A stretch of 64,000 nt of DNA from an uncultured Blautia sp. (GTDB lineage: Bacteria > Bacillota > Clostridia > Lachnospirales > Lachnospiraceae). The translations under genes were made by a program, and so were the position numbers. The DNA lies in the NCBI GenBank assembly GCA_900539145.1, contig UQAX01000008.1, positions 1 to 64,000 on the forward strand, written 5' to 3'. The notes beneath the pieces are model-generated. The model had not been told where the DNA came from, made no database searches, and worked only from the letters and a program-made list of their open reading frames with translations. This document shows positions 23,971 to 31,292 of this stretch, piece by piece. Position 1 is the first letter of the stretch. Every line of letters starts with the position of its first letter.

Positions 23971-24464
23971 ATGCGTAAAAAAAAAGCAGACAAAAAATAT
24001 TTTGTATAGGCTTCGCATTTTGTCTATGGATTTCCGGTTTTACAATGGTATCAGCAGATAATGCTTCCGGGATGGATAAGAGCTATATAAAAAACTTTAC
24101 ATGCACAAACAATATTGGAAATACAAAAATAGAGCTAAATGTTTCGGCGGATGTCTGGTCTGATGGACCTTATGCACAAATTAACAAAATTATAGGAAAT
24201 GACTTAAATGTAACATCAGATATTCCTTACATAGAATTTGAAGATTATAATATAGATGTCTGGAGTGCCGAGGGTACTTATCCAACGACAAGACTTTTTT
24301 ATACTTATAACGGGACATTAAAGGTCAAAGTGACAGCTGCTACACCAACAGCTGTAATAGAAGCATTAGAGAAAGAAGTTTTTTGCGGTGGTGAACCTGT
24401 TTCTGGCATTACAGATTATATAAAGAATATTGATGAATGTGGAGAAATCCAGTTATATCAGTAA
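23971..24464 (+). CDS. secreted protein of unknown function, frame broken at an A9 tract
   Basis: The best ribosome binding site (AAAGGAGG) is followed by an ATG at 23971, but that frame stops after 12 codons. The frame carrying the rest of the protein is open across the same region. Codons 3 to 5 are a run of nine A's (23977-23985). With ten or seven A's the product would be about 164 or 163 residues and begin with a textbook signal peptide: Met-Arg-Lys-Lys, a hydrophobic core FCIGFAFCLWISGF, and a cleavage site near VSA/DNA. The mature part has no recognisable domain and two widely spaced cysteines. The alternative is a short 139-residue start at 24045 without a ribosome binding site or signal peptide. 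Either a pseudogene, a phase-variable gene, or a sequencing error. Confidence 0.6.
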
Positions 24465-24516
24465 AGGAAGTCTGAATATATGAAAACTTCAAAATAAGAA
24501 TATAAAAGAAAGATTG

Positions 24517-24553
24517 GGAGATTATCGTTTGTAAACAGGATAATCTCCTTTTT
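24517..24553 (+). terminator. rho-independent terminator after the secreted-protein gene
   Basis: GGAGATTATC (24517-24526) pairs with GATAATCTCC (24539-24548) over a 12-nt loop, then TTTTTG. Confidence 0.85.
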
Positions 24554-24580
24554 GAATGTTTTTGTTTATTTTTGAAAAAT

Positions 24581-24662
24581 ATGAAGTATACTTCATAAAA
24601 ATCTTGACAGTTTGAGAAAGCAATAATATGATGAAGTTAACTTCATGAGAAGTACACTTCAT
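24581..24662 (+). promoter_or_regulatory. three operator boxes for the XRE regulator
   Basis: Consensus ATGAAGTNNACTTCAT. Box 1 (24581-24596) and box 2 (24631-24646) are perfect 16-bp palindromes with TA centres. Box 3 (24647-24662) abuts box 2 and keeps the ACTTCAT half exactly, with two mismatches in the other half. Box 1 lies 8 bp upstream of the -35, box 2 starts in the -10, and box 3 covers the start of transcription. This is the layout of an autorepressor. Confidence 0.75.
24604..24632 (+). promoter_or_regulatory. sigma-A promoter for the XRE regulator
   Basis: Consensus TTGACA (24604-24609), exactly 17 bp, TATGAT (24627-24632). Flanked and overlapped by the operator boxes. Confidence 0.85.
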
Positions 24663-24675
24663 ATTGGAGGGAAAA

Positions 24676-24906
24676 ATGAAAACAAAAGTGAAAGAATTGC
24701 GTACAGAAGGCAAAATGACACAACAACAGTTGGCAGATTTGGTTCATGTATCATCAAGGACTATCATTTCTATTGAGAAAGGACAATATAATCCTTCATT
24801 AATGCTTGCATATCGTATGGCAATGGTTTTTGGAGTAAGCGTAGAAGAATTGTGTTGCTTAAAAGAAAACAAAGAATTGGAGGATAAGGAGTATGAAGAT
24901 TTATAA
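24676..24906 (+). CDS. XRE/Cro-type helix-turn-helix regulator
   Basis: 76 residues from the ATG at 24676, with GGAGGG just upstream; the TTG at 24664 would bury the ribosome binding site. It is almost entirely one HTH_3 domain: KVKELRTEGKMTQQQLADLVHVSSRTIISIEKGQYNPSLMLAYRMAMVFGVSVEELC. This matches the compact YozG-like regulators that often sit next to small membrane proteins. It probably binds the three palindromes in its own promoter. The 3' end overlaps the start of a truncated membrane-protein gene. Confidence 0.88.
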   Translation: MKTKVKELRTEGKMTQQQLADLVHVSSRTIISIEKGQYNPSLMLAYRMAMVFGVSVEELCCLKENKELEDKEYEDL

Positions 24907-24967
24907 TAAAAAGACATTTGTGTCCGGAGTATTCCTGATAGTTTTAGGTGTGTCGAACTTTAAATAA
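24893..24967 (+). pseudogene. remnant of a small membrane protein gene
   Basis: An ATG at 24893, with AAGGAG upstream and overlapping the 3' end of the regulator gene, opens a 24-codon frame (MKIYNKKTFVSGVFLIVLGV...) that starts a membrane helix and then stops. The N terminus resembles membrane partners usually encoded after such XRE regulators, which continue through two or more helices. No continuation is found in other frames up to pyrE, so the 3' part appears deleted. Confidence 0.5.
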
Positions 24968-25010
24968 ATATAATGGATTTATTGTAGGCATTTTTAAGCC
25001 TGTTCTTTGA

Positions 25011-25039
25011 TTGAAATAACAGGAAATATGTGATAGAAT
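25011..25039 (+). promoter_or_regulatory. promoter for pyrE
   Basis: TTGAAA (25011-25016), 17 bp, TAGAAT (25034-25039). The roughly 100-nt leader holds a small GGAC/GTCC hairpin (25108-25122) and AGGAGG. pyrE therefore does not depend on the distant pyrC promoter. Confidence 0.65.
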
Positions 25040-25147
25040 TGAGAAGATTTAAAAGTTCTTTTTTATGGTGTAAAAATGGTGTACTAAGGGATAAAAATAG
25101 AAAATAAGGACGAGAAAAGTCCATAAATACAGGAGGTTTTAAGAAAT

Positions 25148-25825
25148 ATGGAACAGTATAAACAGGAATTTATTGATTTTATGGTAGAAAGTGATGTTTT
25201 AAAATTCGGAGAATTTACCTTGAAAAGTGGTAGAAAATCTCCTTTCTTTATGAATGCAGGAGCTTATGTAACAGGTTCTCAGTTAAAAAGATTAGGCGAA
25301 TACTATGCAAAAGCTATTCATGACAAATACGGAGATGATTTTGACGTATTATTTGGACCGGCTTACAAGGGAATTCCAATCAGCGTCGTAACAGCTATTG
25401 CTTACAGTGAATTATATGGAAAAGAAGTACGCTACTGCTCGGACCGTAAGGAAGAAAAAGACCATGGCGCAGATAAGGGAAGCTTTTTGGGAAGTAAGCT
25501 GCAGGATGGAGACAGAGTAGTGATGATTGAAGACGTAACAACTTCCGGAAAATCTATGGAAGAAACTGTTCCAAAGGTAAGAGGAGCAGCAAATGTGGAA
25601 ATCGTAGGTCTGATGGTTTCTTTAAACCGTATGGAAAAAGGAAAAGGCGACAAAAGCGCTCTTGATGAAATCAAAGAAACTTACGGATTTGAAACAAATG
25701 CTATTGTAACAATGGAAGAGGTAGTAGAGCATTTATACAACAGAGAATGTAATGGCAGGGTTGTAATTGATGACAAGACAAAAGAAGCCATTGACGCATA
25801 CTACCAAATCTACGGAGTAAAATAA
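25148..25825 (+). CDS. pyrE: orotate phosphoribosyltransferase
   Basis: 225 residues. The PRPP-binding motif is VVMIEDVTTSGKSMEE. FTLKSGRKSPFFMNAG and FGPAYKGIPISV are family features, and KEEKDHGADKG is the flexible catalytic loop. It converts orotate and PRPP to OMP, the substrate of PyrF. It is separated from pyrCFKD by the accessory island and has its own promoter. AGGAGG is 9 bases before the ATG. Confidence 0.96.
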   Translation: MEQYKQEFIDFMVESDVLKFGEFTLKSGRKSPFFMNAGAYVTGSQLKRLGEYYAKAIHDKYGDDFDVLFGPAYKGIPISVVTAIAYSELYGKEVRYCSDRKEEKDHGADKGSFLGSKLQDGDRVVMIEDVTTSGKSMEETVPKVRGAANVEIVGLMVSLNRMEKGKGDKSALDEIKETYGFETNAIVTMEEVVEHLYNRECNGRVVIDDKTKEAIDAYYQIYGVK

Positions 25826-25847
25826 TCAGAAAAGGAAGTGTTCCTAA

Positions 25848-26000
25848 ATGAATGAAAAGGTTTATAAAACCATGACACGATGCGGTGCGGGGAGCATTGC
25901 AGTAGGAATAATTGTGCTGGTTACAGGCATTACCACAGGGATTTTAATGCTGGTAAGCGGAGCAAGATTATTAAAAAGAAAGTCAGAAATTACATTTTAA
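25848..26000 (+). CDS. 50-residue membrane protein
   Basis: A short gene with AAGGAAG upstream, starting 22 bp after pyrE. The product is a basic N terminus (MNEKVYKTMTRCGAGS), one long hydrophobic segment of about 25 residues (residues 15-38) and a basic C-terminal tail (RLLKRKSEITF). It is probably a single-pass, or tight hairpin, membrane peptide. A glycine- and valine-rich helix like this is common in small Firmicutes proteins of unknown role. The downstream hairpin at 26018 ends the pyrE transcript after it, which supports it being a real gene. Confidence 0.6.
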   Translation: MNEKVYKTMTRCGAGSIAVGIIVLVTGITTGILMLVSGARLLKRKSEITF

Positions 26001-26017
26001 TGTGTAGGACAAAAGAG

Positions 26018-26045
26018 GGCGGGGGAATGGGTTCTCCCGTCTTTA
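26018..26045 (+). terminator. terminator after pyrE and the 50-residue gene
   Basis: A 10-bp stem (26018-26027 with 26032-26041, two G-T pairs) with a tggg loop, followed by TTTATG. Confidence 0.65.
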
Positions 26046-26074
26046 TGTTATTTTAGAAAAATAAGGGGTTAAAA

Positions 26075-26548
26075 TTGAATAAAAATGTGAAGAAAAAAAT
26101 AAAAACATTCAGTACCATTTTATTTGTGCTGTATCTTTTTTTGCTGATTTATCTTCTTTTCTTTGCAGAGCGATTTGGTATACAGAGCTTTGAGGAAAGA
26201 GAATATCATTATAATCTGGTATTTCTTCAGGAAATCAAACGATTTTGGACGTATAGGGAACAGTTGGGTGTGTGGTCGGTTGTATTGAACTTGTTGGGGA
26301 ATGTTGTGGGATTTATTCCGTTTGGATTTATTCTTCCCATTATCCATAGAGATACAAGAAATTTTTTCTTTATCACATTTTCAGGTTTTGCACTGAGTCT
26401 TTGTGTGGAAACCATACAGTTAGTTACAAAGCTGGGATGCTTTGATGTAGATGATTTGATTATGAATACACTAGGTGCGGCATTGGGATACATATTTTTT
26501 GCCGTTATCTATTTCATATATAAAAGAACAAAAAGGAGAAACAAGTAA
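26075..26548 (+). CDS. VanZ family protein
   Basis: 157 residues from a TTG start at 26075 with AAGGGG 6 bases upstream; the nearby ATG is out of frame. Membrane helices are at about residues 10-28, 60-82, 90-108 and 125-148. VanZ-family features are the NLLGNVVGFIPFGFILP stretch, a middle acidic/polar segment, and LCVETIQLVTKLGCFDVDDLIMNTLGAALGY. The family includes teicoplanin-resistance VanZ, but most members have unknown roles; no van genes are nearby, so resistance is not implied. It overlaps the next gene by one base (TAATG). Confidence 0.88.
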   Translation: MNKNVKKKIKTFSTILFVLYLFLLIYLLFFAERFGIQSFEEREYHYNLVFLQEIKRFWTYREQLGVWSVVLNLLGNVVGFIPFGFILPIIHRDTRNFFFITFSGFALSLCVETIQLVTKLGCFDVDDLIMNTLGAALGYIFFAVIYFIYKRTKRRNK

Positions 26549-26868
26549 TGGCAAAGAAGAAAAATAAATATTCTTTTGCAAAAAAGAAACATTCCGGACA
26601 GGGAATTGCTTCAACGGTTTTTGCAGGAATTTCTCTGGGGATTTTTTGTGCCGCCGCATTATGTGCTTTGATTTTTCATGGAAAAGGCGGTATGTATCTG
26701 GGGGCATTGGGACTGATTGCCATTGGTCTTTCCGCTTATGGATTTGTTGTGGGATTAAAAAGCTTTTCTGAGAAAAACAGAGACCAGCTTTTTTGTAAAA
26801 TCGGAGCAGTAGGAAACGGGGTGCTTATGGTTATCTGGCTGGCACTTTTCTTAGTTGGAATTTCTTAA
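26548..26868 (+). CDS. small membrane protein (possibly DUF6142 type)
   Basis: 106 residues. A basic N-terminal KKKNKYSFAKKKHSGQG precedes three membrane helices at about 22-42, 48-68 and 84-104. The KKHSxQGI followed by a multi-pass small protein resembles a Lachnospiraceae family that I recall as DUF6142; this assignment is tentative. It is translationally coupled to the VanZ gene and followed 23 bp later by the HD hydrolase gene. Confidence 0.65.
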   Translation: MAKKKNKYSFAKKKHSGQGIASTVFAGISLGIFCAAALCALIFHGKGGMYLGALGLIAIGLSAYGFVVGLKSFSEKNRDQLFCKIGAVGNGVLMVIWLALFLVGIS

Positions 26869-26891
26869 TAACAGAAAGGCAGGATAAAGAT

Positions 26892-27482
26892 ATGGAAGAA
26901 CGTTTGAAAAAACAGATGGAATTTTTATTGGAAGTGGATAAGGAAAAATTTATTGGCCGGCAGACTTATTTATCAGACGGAATTCGAAAGGAAAATGACG
27001 CAGAACACGCATGGCATTTAGCTTTGACAGCAGCGCTTTTGGCAGAATATTCTGAGGAAAAGATTGATTTGGCAAAAACCATGCTTATGGTGCTGGTTCA
27101 TGATTTAGTAGAAATCGATGCTGGTGATACTTATGCCTATGATGCAGTTGGAAATCAGACAAAGAGGGAAAGAGAATTAAAGGCAGCAGACAGAATTTTT
27201 AATATCTTACCGGAAGATCAGGCAAAAATGTTAAGGTTACTGTGGGACGAATTTGAAGAGCAGCAGACACCGGAGGCAAAATTCGCTCATGTTTGTGATA
27301 ATATTCAGCCTTTAATGTTAAATCACGCCACTGGCGGAAAATCATGGAGAGAGCGTGGAATAAAGAAATCACAGGTACTAAAAAGAAATGAACGCACAGG
27401 GGAAGGGTCAAAAACCATGGAGTCTTATGTGCATGAAATTATAGATTTAAATGTAGAAAAGGGGAATTTAAAAGATGAATGA
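26892..27482 (+). CDS. HD domain hydrolase, HDDC2/YfbR type (5'-deoxynucleotidase-like)
   Basis: 196 residues. Metal and catalytic residues are His39 (ENDAEHAWHLALTAALLAEY), His70-Asp71 (LVHDLVEIDAGDTYAYD) and a late Asp in HVCDNIQPLMLN. These are the marks of the HDDC2/YfbR clade, which removes phosphate from deoxynucleoside 5'-monophosphates. The cytosolic enzyme may help balance nucleotide pools, which fits the surrounding pyr and pur genes, though this is inference. It overlaps the peptidase gene by 8 bp. Confidence 0.85.
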   Translation: MEERLKKQMEFLLEVDKEKFIGRQTYLSDGIRKENDAEHAWHLALTAALLAEYSEEKIDLAKTMLMVLVHDLVEIDAGDTYAYDAVGNQTKRERELKAADRIFNILPEDQAKMLRLLWDEFEEQQTPEAKFAHVCDNIQPLMLNHATGGKSWRERGIKKSQVLKRNERTGEGSKTMESYVHEIIDLNVEKGNLKDE

Positions 27483-29523
27483 TGTGTTTTTTGAAGAACG
27501 CTATGCTTTAATGAGGGGAAGAATTCAGGAAATTCAAAAAGAAGAGGTAGTAAAAGAACCTTATGGTGAATATTTCAGAAAAACAGCAGATTTTATTCTG
27601 ATGGTGGATAACTTGTATGAAAAGATACAAAAAGGCTGGTTAGACAGCGCCTCACAAAAAGAATTGGAAGAAAATAATCATGCTCTGTATAAGGATATCT
27701 TGCCGGAAAATTATGGTGCTTCCTATGGAAATCCTGCTTATGCACAAAAAATGCTGGGAGAAGAGTTTGGTGTATTATTAAGTTTTCTGTATGCAGAAAT
27801 TCGTGGAATGGTTGTTTTTGTTTATGAGAAACGCCTTTTTGATATGACCGTTGTTTTGGAGCTTTTTGTGCAGATTTATAATCTCTTTGAGGAAGAAGAA
27901 ATATCTGCAAAGGATGTAAAAGATGCTATTTATTGGTATATCAGTGATTACAGTGACGAAATGGTAGGATACAGAGTCAGAGAAGGAATTGACCCGTCTT
28001 TGGATTTTGCTGCAAAAATTATCTGTGACAGCGATTTGACAGACCTTCGTTATTTATATAAATTCGGGGAATATGTTACAGAAAATGAAATCGGTATGGC
28101 GAATTTCCTAAATACTCTGCCGGAGGAAAAAATTCAGGCAATGGCAAGAACCTTTACAGAAGGATACAGAGAAGGTTTTGTCTTAGGAGGAAAGGATATT
28201 ACAAAGAAAAAGACTGTAAATATTCGCTTTCAGCTGGGGTTTGAGCGGATTGTAAAAGAAGAAATCAGACAGTTTGCGGAAATGGGTTTACAGCCTGTTA
28301 TTTACCGAAGCGCTGTTCACTCTGTAAATAAAAAACAGCATCATAGAATTGGATATTATGGGGCAATTCCAAATCAGCAGTTTGAATATGACCATAAGGA
28401 TGATGCTGCACTGTATTTAGACCATGAATTTATTCAGAGAAAGCTGAGAGTTTTACAGGTGGCCTATGAGCAGGTGAAGGAGCTGGCGGCTGTTCACGGA
28501 GGTCCGGCATGTATGGAAACCTTTGGCGAAAACCCTTTTGTACCGAAAAAAACAAAGGAAGCCTGCACTTTAACATCACATCAGCAAAAGCTTCAGGTAT
28601 CTTATGACAATGAGTCCGGTCAGATTGTAAACCGCTATATTAAGGGAGAAGAGAGAAGCTTTACTATTATTGCATATCCGGTAAAAGAAATCGGAGAAAA
28701 ATTTGAGGAGATTTTTGAAGAAACCGTAAAATTAAATACACTGGATAATGAATTATACAGAAAAATTCAGCAGAGTATCATTGACGCATTAGACAGAGGA
28801 ATTTGTGTGCATATTCTGGGAAAGGGGGAGAATGAAACAGATTTAACCGTTTCTCTTCATACACTGGAAAATCCGGAAAAGCAGACGAATTTTGAAAACT
28901 GTGTAGCAGATGTAAATATTCCGGTGGGCGAAGTCTTTACATCACCGATGCTCAAGGGTACAAACGGAACTTTGGCAGTATCCAGAGTATTTTTAAATGG
29001 TTTGGAATACAGAGGGCTGAAGCTTCTTTTTAAAGACGGAAGGATTGCAGAATATACCTGTGAAAATTTTGAAAAGGAAGAGGAGAATAAGAGCTTTTTA
29101 AAAGAAAATCTTCTTCATCATCATGAGACGCTTCCATTGGGAGAATTTGCAATCGGAACGAACACTACGGCTTATGTAATGGCACAGAAATATGAAATTG
29201 CGCATTTGCTGCCGATTTTAATTGCAGAAAAAATGGGACCGCATTTTGCAGTAGGAGATACTTGTTATAGCTGGTCAGAGGATACTGCTGTTTACAATCC
29301 TGACGGAAAAGAAATCATTGCAAGAGATAATGAAGTTTCTATTTTAAGAAAAGAAGACATCAGCAAGGCGTATATGGGCTGTCATACAGATATCACTATC
29401 CCTTATGATGAATTAGACAAAATCTGGGTAGAAACAGAAAAGGGAGAAAACATTGAGATTATCCGTGACGGAAAATTTGTATTGGCGGGTACAGAGAAAT
29501 TAAATGAGCCTTTTGGAAGATGA
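27475..29523 (+). CDS. M29-type aminopeptidase with long N-terminal extension
   Basis: 682 residues. The C-terminal roughly 400 residues match M29 (AmpS/PepS/aminopeptidase T): NIPVGEVFTSP supplies a metal-binding Glu; GEFAIGTN the next Glu; and AEKMGPHFAVGDTCYSW the His and further ligands. NYGASYGNPAYA and other N-terminal segments up to about residue 250 are extra: canonical M29 enzymes are near 410 residues. The extension is helical, acidic and without a signal peptide or known domain. It releases N-terminal amino acids from peptides in the cytosol. It is coupled to the HD hydrolase gene. Confidence 0.82.
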   Translation: MNDVFFEERYALMRGRIQEIQKEEVVKEPYGEYFRKTADFILMVDNLYEKIQKGWLDSASQKELEENNHALYKDILPENYGASYGNPAYAQKMLGEEFGVLLSFLYAEIRGMVVFVYEKRLFDMTVVLELFVQIYNLFEEEEISAKDVKDAIYWYISDYSDEMVGYRVREGIDPSLDFAAKIICDSDLTDLRYLYKFGEYVTENEIGMANFLNTLPEEKIQAMARTFTEGYREGFVLGGKDITKKKTVNIRFQLGFERIVKEEIRQFAEMGLQPVIYRSAVHSVNKKQHHRIGYYGAIPNQQFEYDHKDDAALYLDHEFIQRKLRVLQVAYEQVKELAAVHGGPACMETFGENPFVPKKTKEACTLTSHQQKLQVSYDNESGQIVNRYIKGEERSFTIIAYPVKEIGEKFEEIFEETVKLNTLDNELYRKIQQSIIDALDRGICVHILGKGENETDLTVSLHTLENPEKQTNFENCVADVNIPVGEVFTSPMLKGTNGTLAVSRVFLNGLEYRGLKLLFKDGRIAEYTCENFEKEEENKSFLKENLLHHHETLPLGEFAIGTNTTAYVMAQKYEIAHLLPILIAEKMGPHFAVGDTCYSWSEDTAVYNPDGKEIIARDNEVSILRKEDISKAYMGCHTDITIPYDELDKIWVETEKGENIEIIRDGKFVLAGTEKLNEPFGR

Positions 29524-29546
29524 TATAAAGAAAAAGGGTTTTGCAG

Positions 29547-29575
29547 TTGACATTATTTGTAACAATATGTAAAAT
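29547..29575 (+). promoter_or_regulatory. sigma-A promoter for purEMND
   Basis: Consensus TTGACA (29547-29552), 17 bp, TAAAAT (29570-29575). The leader has a 7-bp hairpin (TGCTGTA/TACAGCA, 29578-29601). No guanine riboswitch pattern is seen. Confidence 0.8.
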
Positions 29576-29632
29576 TGTGCTGTACAATAAAATATACAGC
29601 ATAAGCTGAATTTAATTTAAAGGAGAACAATC

Positions 29633-30136
29633 ATGGCAAAAGTTGGAATTGTTATGGGCAGCGACTCAGATATGCCTGTTATGAGTAAAGCGGCAGATAT
29701 GTTGGAGAAATTCGGAATTGAATATGAAATGACTATTATTTCCGCCCACAGAGAACCGGATGTATTCTTTGAATATGCGAAAACAGCAGAAGAAAAAGGA
29801 TTTAAAGTCATTATTGCGGGAGCAGGTATGGCAGCACATCTTCCGGGTATGTGCGCAGCAATTTTCCCAATGCCGGTTATCGGTATCCCAATGCACACAA
29901 CTTCTTTAGGAGGAAGGGACTCTCTGTATTCTATCGTTCAGATGCCTTCCGGTATTCCTGTTGCAACTGTTGCAATTAACGGAGGAGCAAACGCAGCAAT
30001 TCTGGCAGCCAAGATTTTAGCTACTTCAGATGAAGCATTATTGCAGAAATTAAAAGATTATAAGGAAGAATTAAAAGATCAGGTTGTTGCAAAAGATGCG
30101 AAATTACAGGAAGTAGGATATAAAAACTATAAATAA
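29633..30136 (+). CDS. purE: N5-carboxyaminoimidazole ribonucleotide mutase PurE
   Basis: 167 residues, class I PurE length. MGSDSDMPVM, the AHREPD motif and GAGMAAHLPGM, GIPMHT are all conserved. It moves a carboxyl group in purine synthesis, producing CAIR. No purK is seen in this window. It begins the purE-purM-purN-purD order; AAAGGAG precedes the ATG. Confidence 0.97.
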   Translation: MAKVGIVMGSDSDMPVMSKAADMLEKFGIEYEMTIISAHREPDVFFEYAKTAEEKGFKVIIAGAGMAAHLPGMCAAIFPMPVIGIPMHTTSLGGRDSLYSIVQMPSGIPVATVAINGGANAAILAAKILATSDEALLQKLKDYKEELKDQVVAKDAKLQEVGYKNYK

Positions 30137-30165
30137 ATCAGAGAAATAAAACGGAGGAAGAAAAG

Positions 30166-31191
30166 ATGGATTATAAGAAAGCTGGCGTAGATATTGAAGC
30201 TGGATATAAATCAGTAGAATTGATGAAAGAACATGTGAAGAAAACAATGCGTGAAGAAGTTCTTGGCGGATTGGGCGGCTTCTCCGGTGCTTTTTCTCTG
30301 GCAAAAATTAAAGAGATGGAAGAGCCTGTGTTATTGTCCGGTACAGACGGATGCGGAACAAAGGTGAAGCTGGCAATGGTTATGGACAAGCATGATACAA
30401 TCGGTATTGATGCAGTTGCAATGTGCGTAAATGATATTGCATGTGCAGGCGGTGAACCGTTGTTTTTCTTAGATTATATTGCATGCGGAAAGAATTATCC
30501 TGAAAAAATCGCTACAATCGTAAAAGGTGTTGCAGAAGGCTGTTTACAGTCTGAAGCTGCTTTAATCGGCGGTGAAACAGCAGAGCATCCGGGACTTATG
30601 CCGGAAGATGATTACGATTTAGCAGGTTTTGCAGTTGGTGTTTGTGACAAGAAAGATATGATTACAGGAGAAAACTTAAAAGCAGGCGATGTTTTAATCG
30701 GTATGGCATCTTCAGGTGTTCACAGCAATGGATTTTCATTAGTAAGAAAAGTATTTGAGATTACAAAAGAGTCTTTAGATACTTATTATGATGAATTAGG
30801 AACAACTTTAGGAGAAGCTTTACTTGCTCCTACAAGAATTTATGTAAAAGCATTGAAAAAAGTAAAAGAAGCGGGTGTTACTGTAAAAGCTTGCAGCCAC
30901 ATCACAGGCGGCGGATTTTATGAAAACATTCCACGTATGTTAAAAGACGGTGTATGTGCAGTTGTAGAAAAAGACAGCTACCCAATTCCTCCAATCTTTA
31001 CTTTAATGGCAAAAGAAGGAAATATTGAAGAGCAGATGATGTACAATACTTATAACATGGGTATTGGTATGATTGTAGCAGTAGATCCGGCAGACGTTGA
31101 CAAAACAATGGAAGCCATGAAAGCAGCAGGGGATACTCCTTACGTAATCGGTAAGATTGAAGAGGGAGAAAAAGGTGTGAAATTGGTATAA
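30166..31191 (+). CDS. purM: phosphoribosylformylglycinamidine cyclo-ligase PurM
   Basis: 341 residues. Typical segments are YKKAGVDIEAGYKSVELMK, LSGTDGCGTKVKLAM, NDIACAGGEPLFFLDYIA, and GETAEHPGLM. It closes the imidazole ring to give AIR using ATP. It starts 30 bp after purE, with GGAGG upstream. A hairpin follows before purN. Confidence 0.97.
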   Translation: MDYKKAGVDIEAGYKSVELMKEHVKKTMREEVLGGLGGFSGAFSLAKIKEMEEPVLLSGTDGCGTKVKLAMVMDKHDTIGIDAVAMCVNDIACAGGEPLFFLDYIACGKNYPEKIATIVKGVAEGCLQSEAALIGGETAEHPGLMPEDDYDLAGFAVGVCDKKDMITGENLKAGDVLIGMASSGVHSNGFSLVRKVFEITKESLDTYYDELGTTLGEALLAPTRIYVKALKKVKEAGVTVKACSHITGGGFYENIPRMLKDGVCAVVEKDSYPIPPIFTLMAKEGNIEEQMMYNTYNMGIGMIVAVDPADVDKTMEAMKAAGDTPYVIGKIEEGEKGVKLV

Positions 31192-31192
31192 G

Positions 31193-31230
31193 ACAGGGAA
31201 ATCAGGGTTGCAAAAGCAGCCCTTTTCCTG
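31193..31230 (+). terminator. hairpin between purM and purN
   Basis: ACAGG, AGGG and GC pair with GC, CCCT and CCTGT around an AAAA loop, with small internal loops, followed by TTTATAAAG. It may set a lower level of purN and purD or mark an RNA-processing site. Confidence 0.45.
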
Positions 31231-31292
31231 TTTATAAAGATTAAAGTACAAAAAATATTTTTGTTACCAAAATCCTATAAAAGAAAGGCTGA

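Noticed and set aside
25040..25140. PyrR-type attenuator in the pyrE leader
   Set aside because: Only a small GGAC/GTCC hairpin is present; the PyrR-binding loop and terminator are not seen.
26075..26548. VanZ gene as evidence of glycopeptide resistance
   Set aside because: No other van genes are in the window and most VanZ-family proteins have no role in resistance.
29576..29632. Purine riboswitch before purE
   Set aside because: The leader is under 60 nt and contains a single small hairpin, without the three-way junction of a guanine or adenine riboswitch.
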